Positions 7,520-15,835 are shown, counted from the first letter of the stretch. The stretch is DNA of 20,236 nt from CAZGYE01 sp964530165 (GCA_964530165.1 CAZGYE010000073.1:1-20236), one strand, 5' to 3'. Program-made: numbers and translations. The notes: generated by a model not told the origin, from the sequence alone.

Positions 7520-8701
7520 GTGAAGAAAAAAATGGTTCGTGCAGGACTCGTCGGGGCGGGGTTTGCAGCGACGTTTCATTACGAAGCGATCACGAAAGTG
7601 TACGGCACCAACGTCGACGTGAAAGGCGTGTACGCGCTGGACACGGCCCAGGCGGCCCAGTTCGCCCAGCAGCGAGGCATCCGAGCGTACGATTCTCTCA
7701 TCGGCCTCATCGACGACGTGGACGTGATTCACTGCTGCGTGATCGTGGCGGGACACGAAGAAGTTGCGGTGGCCGCTCTCGAGCGGGACACGTTTGCCAT
7801 CGTGGAAAAGCCGCTCACCGGCTATTTGGGGGACGGGACGGACGCGTTTCACGGCGATCGTTTCCCTAAGCGAGAGGCCCTCTCGGCGGGACTGGCAAGC
7901 GTTGAGCGAATGCTCGCAGCAGAGGAAAACAGCGCGGGCCGCATCCTGTACGCGGAGAATTGGGTCTACGCGCCGGCGATCCAGAAGGAGCGGGAGATCA
8001 TCGAGAAAACCGGCACCCAGATCCTCTGGATCCACGGGGAAGAATCGCATTCCGGGTCACACAACCCCACATACGCCTACTGGAAGCACTCCGGCGGTGG
8101 AGTCATGCTGGGGAAAGGCTGTCACCCCTTGACGGCGGCCCTGTATCTGAAGTGCGTGGAAGGAAAGGCCCGCGACGGCAAACCGATCCGCCCCCGCTCG
8201 GTTTCCGCACGCACGCACGCGCTGACGCGGCTGGAGAATTTTCACGACGAAGGACATATCCGCCGAGACTACTACGACATCGACGATTTCTCCTTGATGC
8301 ACGTCGTCTTCGAAGACGGCACGCTGGCAACGGTCATCGCGTCGGACGTCGTCTTGGGCGGAATCCATAACTGGCTGGAGGTGGCGGCGAACAACCACCG
8401 GACCCTTTGCAACATCAACCCCAACACGGCCATGCAGGTCTACAACCCCGTCGACGCCAATTTCGAGGACATCTACACCGTAGAGAAAATCGGCACCAAA
8501 GGGGGTTGGACCAACATGCCGCCGGACGAAGACTGGTTCACGGGATATCCGCAGGAAATTGAGGCGTTCTATCGCAGTGTCGCTTACGGCGAACCCGTCG
8601 AGAGCGACAGCCGACTGGCCGCGGACAGCATCTCGACCATCTACAGCGCCTACGTGTCGGCGGAGAAGAAGGGCGCCGAGATGCCCGTTCGCACGTTTTG
8701 A
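7520..8701 (+). CDS. Gfo/Idh/MocA family NAD(P)-dependent oxidoreductase
   Basis: A 393-residue protein, normal for the family. The N-terminal Rossmann fold begins GLVGAGFAATFH (GxGxxA nucleotide loop, residues 9-20). The hallmark EKP motif is at 96-98. The C-terminal substrate domain has GGGVMLGKGCHPL (catalytic-region His202). The GTG start at 7520 is favoured because AGGA lies 7 nt upstream; ATG at 7532 is the alternative. A segment of about 20 residues after EKP (around GYLGDGTDAFHGDRF) looks like an insertion relative to short family members. Members oxidise or reduce sugars, inositols or amino-sugar derivatives, typically in the cytoplasm; no signal peptide is visible. It is followed 38 bp later by a secreted glycosidase-like gene, suggesting a role in carbohydrate use. 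The exact substrate cannot be named. Confidence 0.9.
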   Translation: MKKKMVRAGLVGAGFAATFHYEAITKVYGTNVDVKGVYALDTAQAAQFAQQRGIRAYDSLIGLIDDVDVIHCCVIVAGHEEVAVAALERDTFAIVEKPLTGYLGDGTDAFHGDRFPKREALSAGLASVERMLAAEENSAGRILYAENWVYAPAIQKEREIIEKTGTQILWIHGEESHSGSHNPTYAYWKHSGGGVMLGKGCHPLTAALYLKCVEGKARDGKPIRPRSVSARTHALTRLENFHDEGHIRRDYYDIDDFSLMHVVFEDGTLATVIASDVVLGGIHNWLEVAANNHRTLCNINPNTAMQVYNPVDANFEDIYTVEKIGTKGGWTNMPPDEDWFTGYPQEIEAFYRSVAYGEPVESDSRLAADSISTIYSAYVSAEKKGAEMPVRTF

Positions 8702-8739
8702 ACTCGTCCTTCCTCTCATTTTCAACAGGGGAGAGTGTC

Positions 8740-10779
8740 ATGTGCAGTTCCGCTTTGCAATTCCGCCTGGCGGCGGTAGGGTCTGTGGTTATGCTGGTTG
8801 CGGCCGTTTTGGCTGCTCCTGAGGAAGTCCATGGGGACAAAAACTTTGACGGCAAGTTCTACTCCGGCGAGGGCGACGTTGAGTTTCTTCAACTGCTGGA
8901 CATTTCGCGGCGGATGTTTGCCCCTGATCCCGAGTTTCAAAACGTTGCGATGCTGTACACGCCCGCCTGGAACGGGTTTGTCGAGGGACCCACCTGGGGG
9001 GCGTGGTGGATACAAAACAGCTACGGGCCCACCTACTGTGGATTGCCGTTTTTCCAGGAACCGCTGGTCACGTTCCTGCAGAATGCCCAGGACCTCTGGT
9101 TCGACCAGATGGGCGACGGAAAACGGATCTGGAAACGGGGGGACCAAGAGCTGATCATTCCCGACGGTCAGCTCTGCGACGCTGCCGCCCCCGATTGGTT
9201 CATCCCCAAGCAGGGCGACGGCAAAGTGGCCATCCACGACTGGGGCATGGAGTTCACAGCCGCGGGGTTGCTGATGCAGGCCGAACTGTTGCTGGTCAGC
9301 CGCGACCGGGAGGCCCTGGGGCATTACCTGCCGAAACTCAGACGATGCGCCAACTTCATCGAGTCGCGACGCGATCCCAAGAACAATCTCTTCTTGGCCG
9401 GACCCGCCGGCAACCTGTTGGCGCCCAGTTACGCGGGCTGGAAGAAGCCCGACGGAACTTACCACAAGGCCTACCTGGCCGGGCTGTCAATCACTTACAT
9501 CGCGGCGCTGGACCGCTTGATCGAGCTGGAGAAACTGGCCGGCAACCAGAACAACGTCACACTCTACACTCACCGCCGCGATCTGGCTCGAAAAGGATTG
9601 CCGCAACTGACCACCGACGAGGGGTACTTCATCAAGTACCTCGATCCGGACGGGACGCGGCACGGGGTCTACGGAGCGGTGAAGCACGGCTATTTTGAGG
9701 CGGTTTGCAATCACGACGCCATCTGTTTCCGCGTGGCGGACGACCAACAGTCACAGAAAATCTACCGGAAGATTGCGTCGATCCCCGGTTTGCGGCCCCA
9801 CAATCTGATTGTCACCAACTGTCCAAGCCTGGACGACATGTACACGCCGCCGAGTAGCTGGCTGTGGAAGTTCGGCACCTGGGTCAACGGCGGGCATTGG
9901 TCCACGTGCGAGGCCCGCATGGTGATGGGCTACTACCGGCTGGGCAAATACGACGACGCGCGGCGGTCGATGCAGCAAATGTTGACCTTTGCACGTGCCT
10001 TCCGCATGGACAACCCGCTGGTCGATTTCGGCGGCGCCGTCTATCAGCCCAAGCAACCGATCAACCTGTGCTATGACAGTTTTGGGCCGCCGGCGGCGAT
10101 GATCCGCGGACTGTTCGAGTATCTCTACCGTGCAAAGGAGTTGACCCTGCTGCCACACATCCCTCCGGGCGTCACGCGGCTGGAACAGCATTTTCCGGTC
10201 CGTTTCGGCTCCAAGCGGCTCTATCTGGCTACGGTGGGAACGGGCCCGATCACGTCGGTTTCGGTCAACGAGAAGCCGTGGAACGAATTCGACGAGAAGT
10301 CCCTCAGCCTGCCCTATGAGCAGACCCCAGAGGAGGCCGTGATTCAGATTGTGCTGGGAGGAGCGAAGCCGATTCGTTTTGCGCCCCGCAAGCCGCCGGA
10401 ACTTCCGCCGGCACCACCTGAGATGAAGAAGGCTCCGTGGAAGCCGCAACGGTTCCCAGTCGACGTGGTCTCCCTCGACCGGCGCGTGAGCCGGTTGCAC
10501 CGGTTCCACCAACGGCTGGTGGCGGCCGGCCTGGCCGACAGCTACGAGGCCGCTCATGCTCGTTTGGCCATCGAGTACGCCGCGACAACATGGCGGCGGC
10601 TCAAACTGCTGGCCGAGGGAAAACTGTCGCAATTGCCGCCTCGGTCGCAAAACGCCGCCGACAAATCCTATTTCAGCACGACGGCCAAACTCTGCGACGG
10701 ACTCGAGAAGACAATCGCCTCGTACCGGGGTCCCCACAACAAGCGTGTGCGAACGATCTGGGATGCTGCCTCCAAATGA
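8740..10779 (+). CDS. Secreted six-hairpin glycosidase-like protein
   Basis: A 679-residue protein. ATG 8740 is preceded by GGGGAGAG and opens a signal peptide (core AAVGSVVMLVAAVLA, residues 10-24). The body is rich in aromatic and helical segments typical of (alpha/alpha)6-barrel glycosidases. Examples are PTWGAWWIQNSYGP near the start of the barrel, the helix-pair segment WGMEFTAAGLLMQAELLLVS, WKFGTWVNGGHWSTCEARM, and a beta-rich end (LTLLPHIPPGVTRLEQHFPV) resembling the closing sheet domain. A proline-rich linker (about residues 548-570) leads to a charged helical C-terminal region of about 110 residues not expected in the barrel. No catalytic acid can be assigned with certainty. It probably acts in the periplasm or outside on a polysaccharide or glycoconjugate. 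It sits between a Gfo/Idh/MocA gene and a transporter, likely one transcription unit. Fold assignment is moderate; substrate unknown. Confidence 0.65.
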   Translation: MCSSALQFRLAAVGSVVMLVAAVLAAPEEVHGDKNFDGKFYSGEGDVEFLQLLDISRRMFAPDPEFQNVAMLYTPAWNGFVEGPTWGAWWIQNSYGPTYCGLPFFQEPLVTFLQNAQDLWFDQMGDGKRIWKRGDQELIIPDGQLCDAAAPDWFIPKQGDGKVAIHDWGMEFTAAGLLMQAELLLVSRDREALGHYLPKLRRCANFIESRRDPKNNLFLAGPAGNLLAPSYAGWKKPDGTYHKAYLAGLSITYIAALDRLIELEKLAGNQNNVTLYTHRRDLARKGLPQLTTDEGYFIKYLDPDGTRHGVYGAVKHGYFEAVCNHDAICFRVADDQQSQKIYRKIASIPGLRPHNLIVTNCPSLDDMYTPPSSWLWKFGTWVNGGHWSTCEARMVMGYYRLGKYDDARRSMQQMLTFARAFRMDNPLVDFGGAVYQPKQPINLCYDSFGPPAAMIRGLFEYLYRAKELTLLPHIPPGVTRLEQHFPVRFGSKRLYLATVGTGPITSVSVNEKPWNEFDEKSLSLPYEQTPEEAVIQIVLGGAKPIRFAPRKPPELPPAPPEMKKAPWKPQRFPVDVVSLDRRVSRLHRFHQRLVAAGLADSYEAAHARLAIEYAATTWRRLKLLAEGKLSQLPPRSQNAADKSYFSTTAKLCDGLEKTIASYRGPHNKRVRTIWDAASK

Positions 10780-10855
10780 CACGGCTTGACCAGCTTGGGC
10801 GCAGCAGAGCCGCAACCAAAGCACCGCGGCTGCTCTCAACAGGCGGGAGTCAGCT

Positions 10856-12616
10856 TTGTTCGACAAAAAGGTGAGCGACGTGGCAGATGAGATGGCGGGC
10901 GCTTCGGGTGTAGAACAAGACCGGCAGTTGTTGCTGGAAGCCAAGTCGAACGGGCGGACGGCGACGCTGAAAGCCTACGTGAGACTGTCGGGGCCCGGTT
11001 GGCTCCAGAGCGCGATTACACTGGGAGGTGGGTCTCTTGCCGGAAGCCTCTATCTGGGAGTTCTCGGCGGCACGGCCCTGCTCTGGACACAACCGGTGGC
11101 CATGGTTCTGGGAATCATCATGCTCAGCGGGATCAGCTACGTCACCCTTTCCACCGGTGAGCGTCCGCTTGCGGCGATCAACCGCGAGGTGAACCCGGTG
11201 TTGGGTTGGGGCTGGGCCATCGCCACCCTGCTGGCGAACCTCGTCTGGTCGCTTCCCCAATTCAGCCTGGGCGCCGCAGCACTGCGACAGAACCTGTTGC
11301 CGGGGATGCTCGGAACTGAGGCCATGCCGGACACGGCGGGAAAGCTGGTCGCCTGCGGCGGCATATTGGTGATCTGTCTCGTTATTGTCTGGTTTTACGA
11401 CACCGGCCACCAAGGCATCCGGCTCTTCGAGTACCTGCTCAAGGCAATGGTAGCGGTGATCGTCGTCTGCTTCTTCGGGGTCATCGTCAAGTTGAGCGTC
11501 GTTGGTGAGGGTCTCGAGTGGGGTCGGATTCTCCGAGGATTCATCCCTGATTTCTCTTTGCTGTCTTCCCCCGCGGAATCGTTCCAGTCCTTCATCGCCG
11601 CGGTCGCTCCCAAGTTCCGGTCGTTTTGGAACGACATGATCGTCTCTCAGCAGCGCGACGTGATGATCACGGTCACGGCGACGGCGGTGGGCATCAACAT
11701 GACGTTCCTGCTGCCGTACTCGATGCTGAAGCGCGGGTGGGACAAAAGTTTTCGCGGCCTGGCCGTTTTCGACCTCTCGACCGGCCTGTTTGTCCCCTTC
11801 ATTCTGGCGACCAGTTGTGTGGTCATCGCGTCCGCCACGCAGTTCCACGGTAAGTCCTCGCCCGGCCTTCTGGGTGAAAGAGACAGTGCGGGCGCCTTAA
11901 TCCAGCCGGAACCGGGTATCGCTAAGAAGTTTGAAAAGATCGCCCTTGGGCGGGTGAAGTTTGAACTCAGCGGCCAGGTCTTCGACCGGTTGAGCGACGA
12001 GGAGAAACGCGAGAAAGTCAGCGCCCTGCCGGTAGCGGACCAGACGCTGGCCGCCATGCTGGTGAAGCGAGACGCGTTCAACTTGGCCCGTTCGCTCTCG
12101 CCGCTGACGGGCGACGTATTCGCCCACTACGTGTTCGGCATCGGTGTGGTGGGCATGGCGGTTTCGAGCATCATCATCCTGATGCTAATCAACGGCTTTG
12201 TCGTTTGCGAGATGTTGGGCCTGCCGTCCCAGGGCTGGCCCTACCGCCTGGGCGCGATGATGCCGGCCGTGGGAGCGCTGGCGCCGTTCATCTGGACGGG
12301 TGGAAAAACGCAGTTCTGGCTGGCGGTGCCCACGTCTGTGTTCGGCATGACGCTGCTCCCCATCGCCTACTGCACCTTTCTGTTGGTCATGAACAACAAG
12401 AGACTCCTGGGAGACAACATGCCGCGGGGCGGCCAGCGCGTGGCGTGGAATCTGCTGATGCTGATCGCCATCGGCTGGACCGGCTTCGGCAGCATGTGGG
12501 CGGTTTGGTCCAAAGCCGGCTGGGCCGGCATGACCGGCGTGGCGGCCTTTATTTTGCTGGCCGTGGTGGTGCATTTTGCGCGGGCGGGGAAATCAGCGCG
12601 GACGCCAGCCGCGTAA
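10856..12616 (+). CDS. Nramp-family-like membrane transporter lacking canonical metal motifs
   Basis: A 586-residue multi-pass membrane protein with about 11 hydrophobic segments. The TTG start at 10856 is chosen because GGCGGGAG lies about 7 nt upstream; GTG 10871 is an alternative. The first membrane helix keeps the Nramp GPG(W/F)L opening (46-50), but the position aligned with the metal-binding DPGN tetrad reads GGGS (57-60). In the region matching helix 6, the usual MPH is LPY (286-288, within GINMTFLLPYSM). A loop of roughly 100 polar residues (about 325-425) interrupts the membrane part. Canonical Nramp proteins import Mn or Fe with protons; loss of the coordinating Asp, Asn and Met makes that substrate doubtful. 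The gene follows the glycosidase-like gene by 76 bp and may be co-transcribed. Fold is fairly sure; cargo unknown. Confidence 0.75.
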   Translation: MFDKKVSDVADEMAGASGVEQDRQLLLEAKSNGRTATLKAYVRLSGPGWLQSAITLGGGSLAGSLYLGVLGGTALLWTQPVAMVLGIIMLSGISYVTLSTGERPLAAINREVNPVLGWGWAIATLLANLVWSLPQFSLGAAALRQNLLPGMLGTEAMPDTAGKLVACGGILVICLVIVWFYDTGHQGIRLFEYLLKAMVAVIVVCFFGVIVKLSVVGEGLEWGRILRGFIPDFSLLSSPAESFQSFIAAVAPKFRSFWNDMIVSQQRDVMITVTATAVGINMTFLLPYSMLKRGWDKSFRGLAVFDLSTGLFVPFILATSCVVIASATQFHGKSSPGLLGERDSAGALIQPEPGIAKKFEKIALGRVKFELSGQVFDRLSDEEKREKVSALPVADQTLAAMLVKRDAFNLARSLSPLTGDVFAHYVFGIGVVGMAVSSIIILMLINGFVVCEMLGLPSQGWPYRLGAMMPAVGALAPFIWTGGKTQFWLAVPTSVFGMTLLPIAYCTFLLVMNNKRLLGDNMPRGGQRVAWNLLMLIAIGWTGFGSMWAVWSKAGWAGMTGVAAFILLAVVVHFARAGKSARTPAA

Positions 12617-12659
12617 GAACAACGGCACGTCTTCCAACGACCAAGTACCGGCCGCTCGC

Positions 12660-12676
12660 GCACGGCATGGCCGTGC
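12660..12676. terminator. Hairpin between convergent genes, possible bidirectional terminator
   Basis: GCACGGC (12660-12666) pairs with GCCGTGC (12670-12676) around a 3-nt loop, giving a compact GC-rich hairpin 43 bp after the transporter stop and 14 bp from the end of the opposing cupin pseudogene. There is no T-tract on either side, so termination is suggested only by location and stability. Confidence 0.35.
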
Positions 12677-12690
12677 CAAGACCGGCGGGA

Positions 12691-12940
12691 TCACAGCTCG
12701 TCCTTGCGGTTGCCCGGTCTGGGCGGCAGCGCGACCCCTTTGCTGTTGAACTTGATGACCACAAAAGTCAACGGCTCATCGCCGGTATTTGTGAACCCGT
12801 GATAAACCCACGACCTGCGACTGCAAGACCTCCGGCTTGGCATTGGCGGCGTCGATCGGGAACCGCATCACAAGCGACACGGTCACAGCCATACCGCACA
12901 ACGTGATGGACAAAACCGTTTTCTTTGCTCTTGTTGACAT
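12691..12940 (-). pseudogene. Degraded secreted cupin-domain protein
   Basis: The 5' part is intact: GGAGG (12946-12950) precedes an ATG at 12940, followed by a signal peptide (MSTRAKKTVLSITLCGMAVT...) and KPEVLQSQVVG. The 3' part (12691-12810), read in another frame, gives WVYHGFTNTGDEPLTFVVIK and ends at a TGA, which is the terminal beta-strand pattern of small cupins. The parts are out of frame by one base and only 250 bp separate start and stop. The central metal-binding cupin strands (HxH...E) are absent. I infer an internal deletion, possibly with a frameshift, near 12805-12815. An intact homologue would be roughly 120-140 residues. As it stands, the ATG frame yields a short peptide ending VHKYRR. 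It is convergent with the Nramp-like gene. Confidence 0.65.
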
Positions 12941-13142
12941 TGACACCTCCAAGTTCGCGTCGAGTGTATTCCTGGCGCGATGAAAGTACGTTGTCTTATC
13001 CAACAGTCAAGATAACATGCATGATACGCTGTCGCGGCGGATAGGTTACGCGTCAAGTCCTTCGACTGGTGGCCGGAATCCTGTTGTTTCACGCCCTAAA
13101 CTTTCGCCAAACCGCGCAAAATTCCACACTATCGGCACAACG

Positions 13143-13170
13143 TTGCATTCCTCATCGAGGCGCTTAGAAT
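13143..13170 (+). promoter_or_regulatory. Candidate promoter of the lipid-modification genes
   Basis: TTGCAT (13143-13148) and TAGAAT (13165-13170) are spaced by 16 bp; the -10 box matches 5 of 6 consensus bases. The predicted start near 13177 would give a leader of about 168 nt before the synthase ATG at 13345. Evidence is limited to box similarity and position. Confidence 0.35.
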
Positions 13171-13178
13171 AGTTGAAG

Positions 13179-13201
13179 GGTCAACTCATGGCGAATTGAC
13201 C
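13179..13201. promoter_or_regulatory. Inverted repeat at the predicted transcription start, possible operator
   Basis: GGTCAA (13179-13184) and TTGACC (13196-13201) are perfect inverted repeats around an 11-nt spacer, directly downstream of the candidate -10 box. A dyad here could be a repressor site. Six-base arms can arise by chance, so this is weak. Confidence 0.2.
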
Positions 13202-13344
13202 GATTTGAGACGACGAGAGTCCTCAAAGTCGTCACGCATGGAGGGGGGCTTGTTTTGTTGAATGCGAGCGACGACCTTCCCCGAGCACGTCGCGAACATC
13301 CGTAAGATCGACCACGACTGATACATGCGGCGCCGGAGGTTTCC

Positions 13345-14718
13345 ATGGACCCCTTCCCGCGCGAAACGAAACTTGAAAGTCCAGTCAGTAGCCAACCGCC
13401 GGACCGAAATGTTCGCCGGGAATCTCCCGCCGATGCGCTCGAATCGGAGTCGAAGCCACAGGAGTCATGCGGCCGCTCGAAACGGGGTTCCGCCGGCAGG
13501 CTGTGGAGTTGGCTCTCTCGCCAATTGCTTGGCGCCGTCGGTCATCCGGCTGTGAGCATCGTTTTGTGGAACGGGGAGGAGATTTGTGGGAGAGGAACGC
13601 CGCCTGTCGCCCGCATTCTGATTCGAGACCGCCGGACCTTGTGGCGGTTGATCGTCGATCCGATGTTCCAATTCGGCGAGGCGTTCGCCGCCGGCCAACT
13701 CGAAATCGACGGTGACCTGCTCGAATTGTCGCGGAGAGTGGATGAGGCCCTCGTTCAATCCCATTCGGTGGCGTCTCGGATCCAGCGGCTGTCGCGCTGG
13801 CTGCACAAACGAGGCCGCAACACGCTGTCCGGATCACGAGACAACATCCACCGTCATTACGACATCGGCAACGAGTTCTACCAGCTCTGGCTCGACGAAC
13901 AACTTGTCTACACGTGCGCTTATTTTCCCGAACAGTCGCTGACGCTGGAACAGGCGCAGATCGCTAAGATGGACCACATCTGCCGCAAGCTGCAGTTGCA
14001 GCCGGGGGAAACGGTGATCGAGGCCGGCTGCGGTTGGGGGGCGCTGGCGTTGCACATGGCGCGTCACTACGGCGTGACCGTCAGGGCGTACAACATCTCT
14101 CACGAACAAATCGTCTACGCCCGGCGGCGGGCCGAGGCGGAAGACCTCGACCACCACGTCGAGTTTGTCGAGGACGACTGGCGAAACATCACCGGCCGGT
14201 GCGACGCGTTCGTCTCCGTGGGGATGTTGGAGCATGTCGGGCTGGACAACTACCGCCGCTTGGGCGACGTGATTCATGGCTGTCTGGAAGCGGACGGCCG
14301 GGGATTGATCCATTCTATCGGCATGAACAAGCCGCGGCCCTTGGATGCCTGGACGGAACGGCGAATCTTCCCGGGCGCACAACCACCGGCTCTCTCGCAG
14401 ATGGCGGCGATCTTCGAACCGCACAATTTTGCGGTCCTCGACGTCGAGAACCTGCGGCTGCATTACGCGGAGACGTTGAAGCGTTGGCTCGAGCGTTACA
14501 AGCAGTCCGTCGATGCCGTTCGAGAGATGTTCGACGAACGATTCGTCAGAATGTGGCAACTGTATTTGACTGCCTCGATTGCCTCCTTTGAAACCGGCCA
14601 GCTGCAGCTCTTTCAAGTCGTGTTTGTTCCGGGGACAAACCATGCCCTGCCGTGGACGCGGGCGTATCAATACGCAGAGACAGCGATCGGATTGGCTTCG
14701 AACGGGGGTTCGGGATAG
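13345..14718 (+). CDS. cfa: Cyclopropane-fatty-acyl-phospholipid synthase family methyltransferase
   Basis: A 457-residue protein. ATG 13345 has GGAGGT 4 nt upstream. Residues 1-60 are a polar tail absent from the E. coli enzyme; then come a substrate-side N-terminal domain (about 65-165) and a SAM-dependent methyltransferase domain. The signature HYDIGNEFY is at 171-179, and the SAM loop EAGCGWG is at 226-232. Residues matching the E. coli bicarbonate/active-site set are all present: Cys191 in YTCAYF, Glu296 in GMLEHVG, His323 in LIHSIG, and Tyr374 in LHYAETL. It should transfer a methylene or methyl group from SAM to the double bond of unsaturated phospholipid acyl chains at the membrane surface. 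The flavoprotein gene starts 7 bp after its stop, so the pair is probably translated together, and the product may be further reduced. Family is firm; product (cyclopropane or methyl branch) is open. Confidence 0.92.
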   Translation: MDPFPRETKLESPVSSQPPDRNVRRESPADALESESKPQESCGRSKRGSAGRLWSWLSRQLLGAVGHPAVSIVLWNGEEICGRGTPPVARILIRDRRTLWRLIVDPMFQFGEAFAAGQLEIDGDLLELSRRVDEALVQSHSVASRIQRLSRWLHKRGRNTLSGSRDNIHRHYDIGNEFYQLWLDEQLVYTCAYFPEQSLTLEQAQIAKMDHICRKLQLQPGETVIEAGCGWGALALHMARHYGVTVRAYNISHEQIVYARRRAEAEDLDHHVEFVEDDWRNITGRCDAFVSVGMLEHVGLDNYRRLGDVIHGCLEADGRGLIHSIGMNKPRPLDAWTERRIFPGAQPPALSQMAAIFEPHNFAVLDVENLRLHYAETLKRWLERYKQSVDAVREMFDERFVRMWQLYLTASIASFETGQLQLFQVVFVPGTNHALPWTRAYQYAETAIGLASNGGSG

Positions 14719-14725
14719 GGCGGCG

Positions 14726-15685
14726 ATGCGAGACGTAGAATCCATTATCGTCGGCGGAGGCCCCGCAGGAAGTAGCTGTGCCAGAGAGCTGATCACCTCT
14801 GGCAGAAACTGCCTCGTCCTCGAACGCAAGAGAATGCCTCGCGTCAAACTCTGCGCAGGGTGGGTGACTCCCAAAGTCATCGCTGATCTCGACATTCAGC
14901 CTGCCGAGTATCCGCACGGCATCGTGCAATTGGACACACTCAAAATCTTCTTTGGCCGCAAGCACCGATTCTCAATCACGACAAAGACCAGTCAGTATTC
15001 GATTCGGCGTGTGGAATTTGACGCTTGGCTGCTAAAGCGAAGCGGCGCACAAGTCGCGCAACACACGGTCCGCCACATTGAACGAGAAAACGGATCGTTT
15101 TCCATCGACGGTGAGTTCCGCTGTCAGTACCTCGTTGGCGCCGGCGGAACAAACTGCCCGGTGAAGAAGGCGTTTTTCGACGACCATTACGGGAAACGCC
15201 TCGTCACTCAAGAGGTGGAGTACACGACGACCCCGCGGCATTCGGTTTGCACGTTGTGGTTTCCGTATGCCGGTTCCTTCGGCTATGCCTGGTACGTGCC
15301 GAAGGCGGACGCGGTCAACATCGGTTTCGGTGGGCTGCGTTCACACCTGAAAGATTGGGACCGCCGAGCCCTGTGGCAGGAATTCGTCGCGCTGCTGAAG
15401 CAACAGAGCTGCATCGATGAGGACCCACCTCAGCCAAAGGGGTATTCTTACTACATCGGCCGCCGAACGACGCGTGTTCGGAACGGAAACGCCTTTATCG
15501 TCGGCGACGCCGCCGGCCTGGCGACGCTTGATCTGGCTGAAGGAATTGGCCCGGCAGTCGAGAGCGGCATCCTCGCCGCAGCGGAGATCGTCGGTCGTGC
15601 GACCTATTCCAGTCAACCGATCACCAAGTACACGCTCGCACCCACTGTGAGAAGCCTGCGAAGGATGGCCAACCTCTTGCCGTAG
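14726..15685 (+). CDS. Geranylgeranyl-reductase-family FAD-dependent oxidoreductase
   Basis: A 319-residue flavoprotein. The frame is open upstream inside the synthase gene, but ATG 14726 is chosen because the FAD loop VGGGPAGSS (9-17) starts right after it and an AGGGCGG ribosome site overlaps the preceding stop. Next come the ERK and KLCAGWVTPKV segment typical of the family, and the second FAD motif VGDAAGLATLDLAEGIGPA (259-277). Relatives saturate double bonds of isoprenoid or other lipid chains, or act as FixC-like dehydrogenases. At 319 residues it is shorter than many members (about 370-400), mainly at the C-terminus, which ends soon after the second FAD motif. Tight linkage to the cyclopropane synthase suggests it acts on the same acyl chain. 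Fold is firm; reaction is inferred. Confidence 0.82.
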   Translation: MRDVESIIVGGGPAGSSCARELITSGRNCLVLERKRMPRVKLCAGWVTPKVIADLDIQPAEYPHGIVQLDTLKIFFGRKHRFSITTKTSQYSIRRVEFDAWLLKRSGAQVAQHTVRHIERENGSFSIDGEFRCQYLVGAGGTNCPVKKAFFDDHYGKRLVTQEVEYTTTPRHSVCTLWFPYAGSFGYAWYVPKADAVNIGFGGLRSHLKDWDRRALWQEFVALLKQQSCIDEDPPQPKGYSYYIGRRTTRVRNGNAFIVGDAAGLATLDLAEGIGPAVESGILAAAEIVGRATYSSQPITKYTLAPTVRSLRRMANLLP

Positions 15686-15744
15686 GCGCCCCGATCACTT
15701 GGTTGGTCGGTCGAACTGGAAGCGACGGAATTCCGAAGGACATC

Positions 15745-15773
15745 TTGATTTTGTCGGTGACCCGGCGTAACCT
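15745..15773 (+). promoter_or_regulatory. Weak candidate promoter upstream of the deacylase gene
   Basis: TTGATT (15745-15750) and TAACCT (15768-15773) are spaced by 17 bp in the 150-bp gap before the YbaK-like gene. The -10 box is poor (three consensus bases). It would give a leader of about 55 nt and could serve the deacylase and the closely following genes. Confidence 0.25.
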
Positions 15774-15835
15774 GCCAATTGAGTCAAGGAGCGTTGCTCA
15801 TGTGAGGTCCTTCAAACAGAGCATGCGAGGCGATC

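Larger units (their letters stand above)
12941..13344. other. Intergenic region, 404 bp
   Basis: The spacer lies between the divergently oriented cupin pseudogene and the cyclopropane synthase gene. It contains the pseudogene ribosome site, a candidate promoter (13143-13170) and an inverted repeat (13179-13201). A short dyad TTATC/GATAA flanks 12996-13015. No open frame here has protein-like composition or a credible ribosome site. Confidence 0.55.

Noticed and set aside
10808..10831. A 6-bp inverted repeat (AGCCGC/GCGGCT) between the glycosidase-like and transporter genes
   Set aside because: The stem is short, the loop is 12 nt and no T-tract follows; it is not convincing as a terminator or attenuator.
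9751..10944. A 397-residue minus-strand frame over the glycosidase-like gene
   Set aside because: It is antisense to a well-supported secreted protein, its Arg/Gln-rich translation has no domain, and it crosses a gene boundary.
13834..14895. A 353-residue minus-strand frame over the cyclopropane synthase and flavoprotein genes
   Set aside because: The plus strand encodes two proteins with clear catalytic motifs; this frame spans their junction and has no family features.
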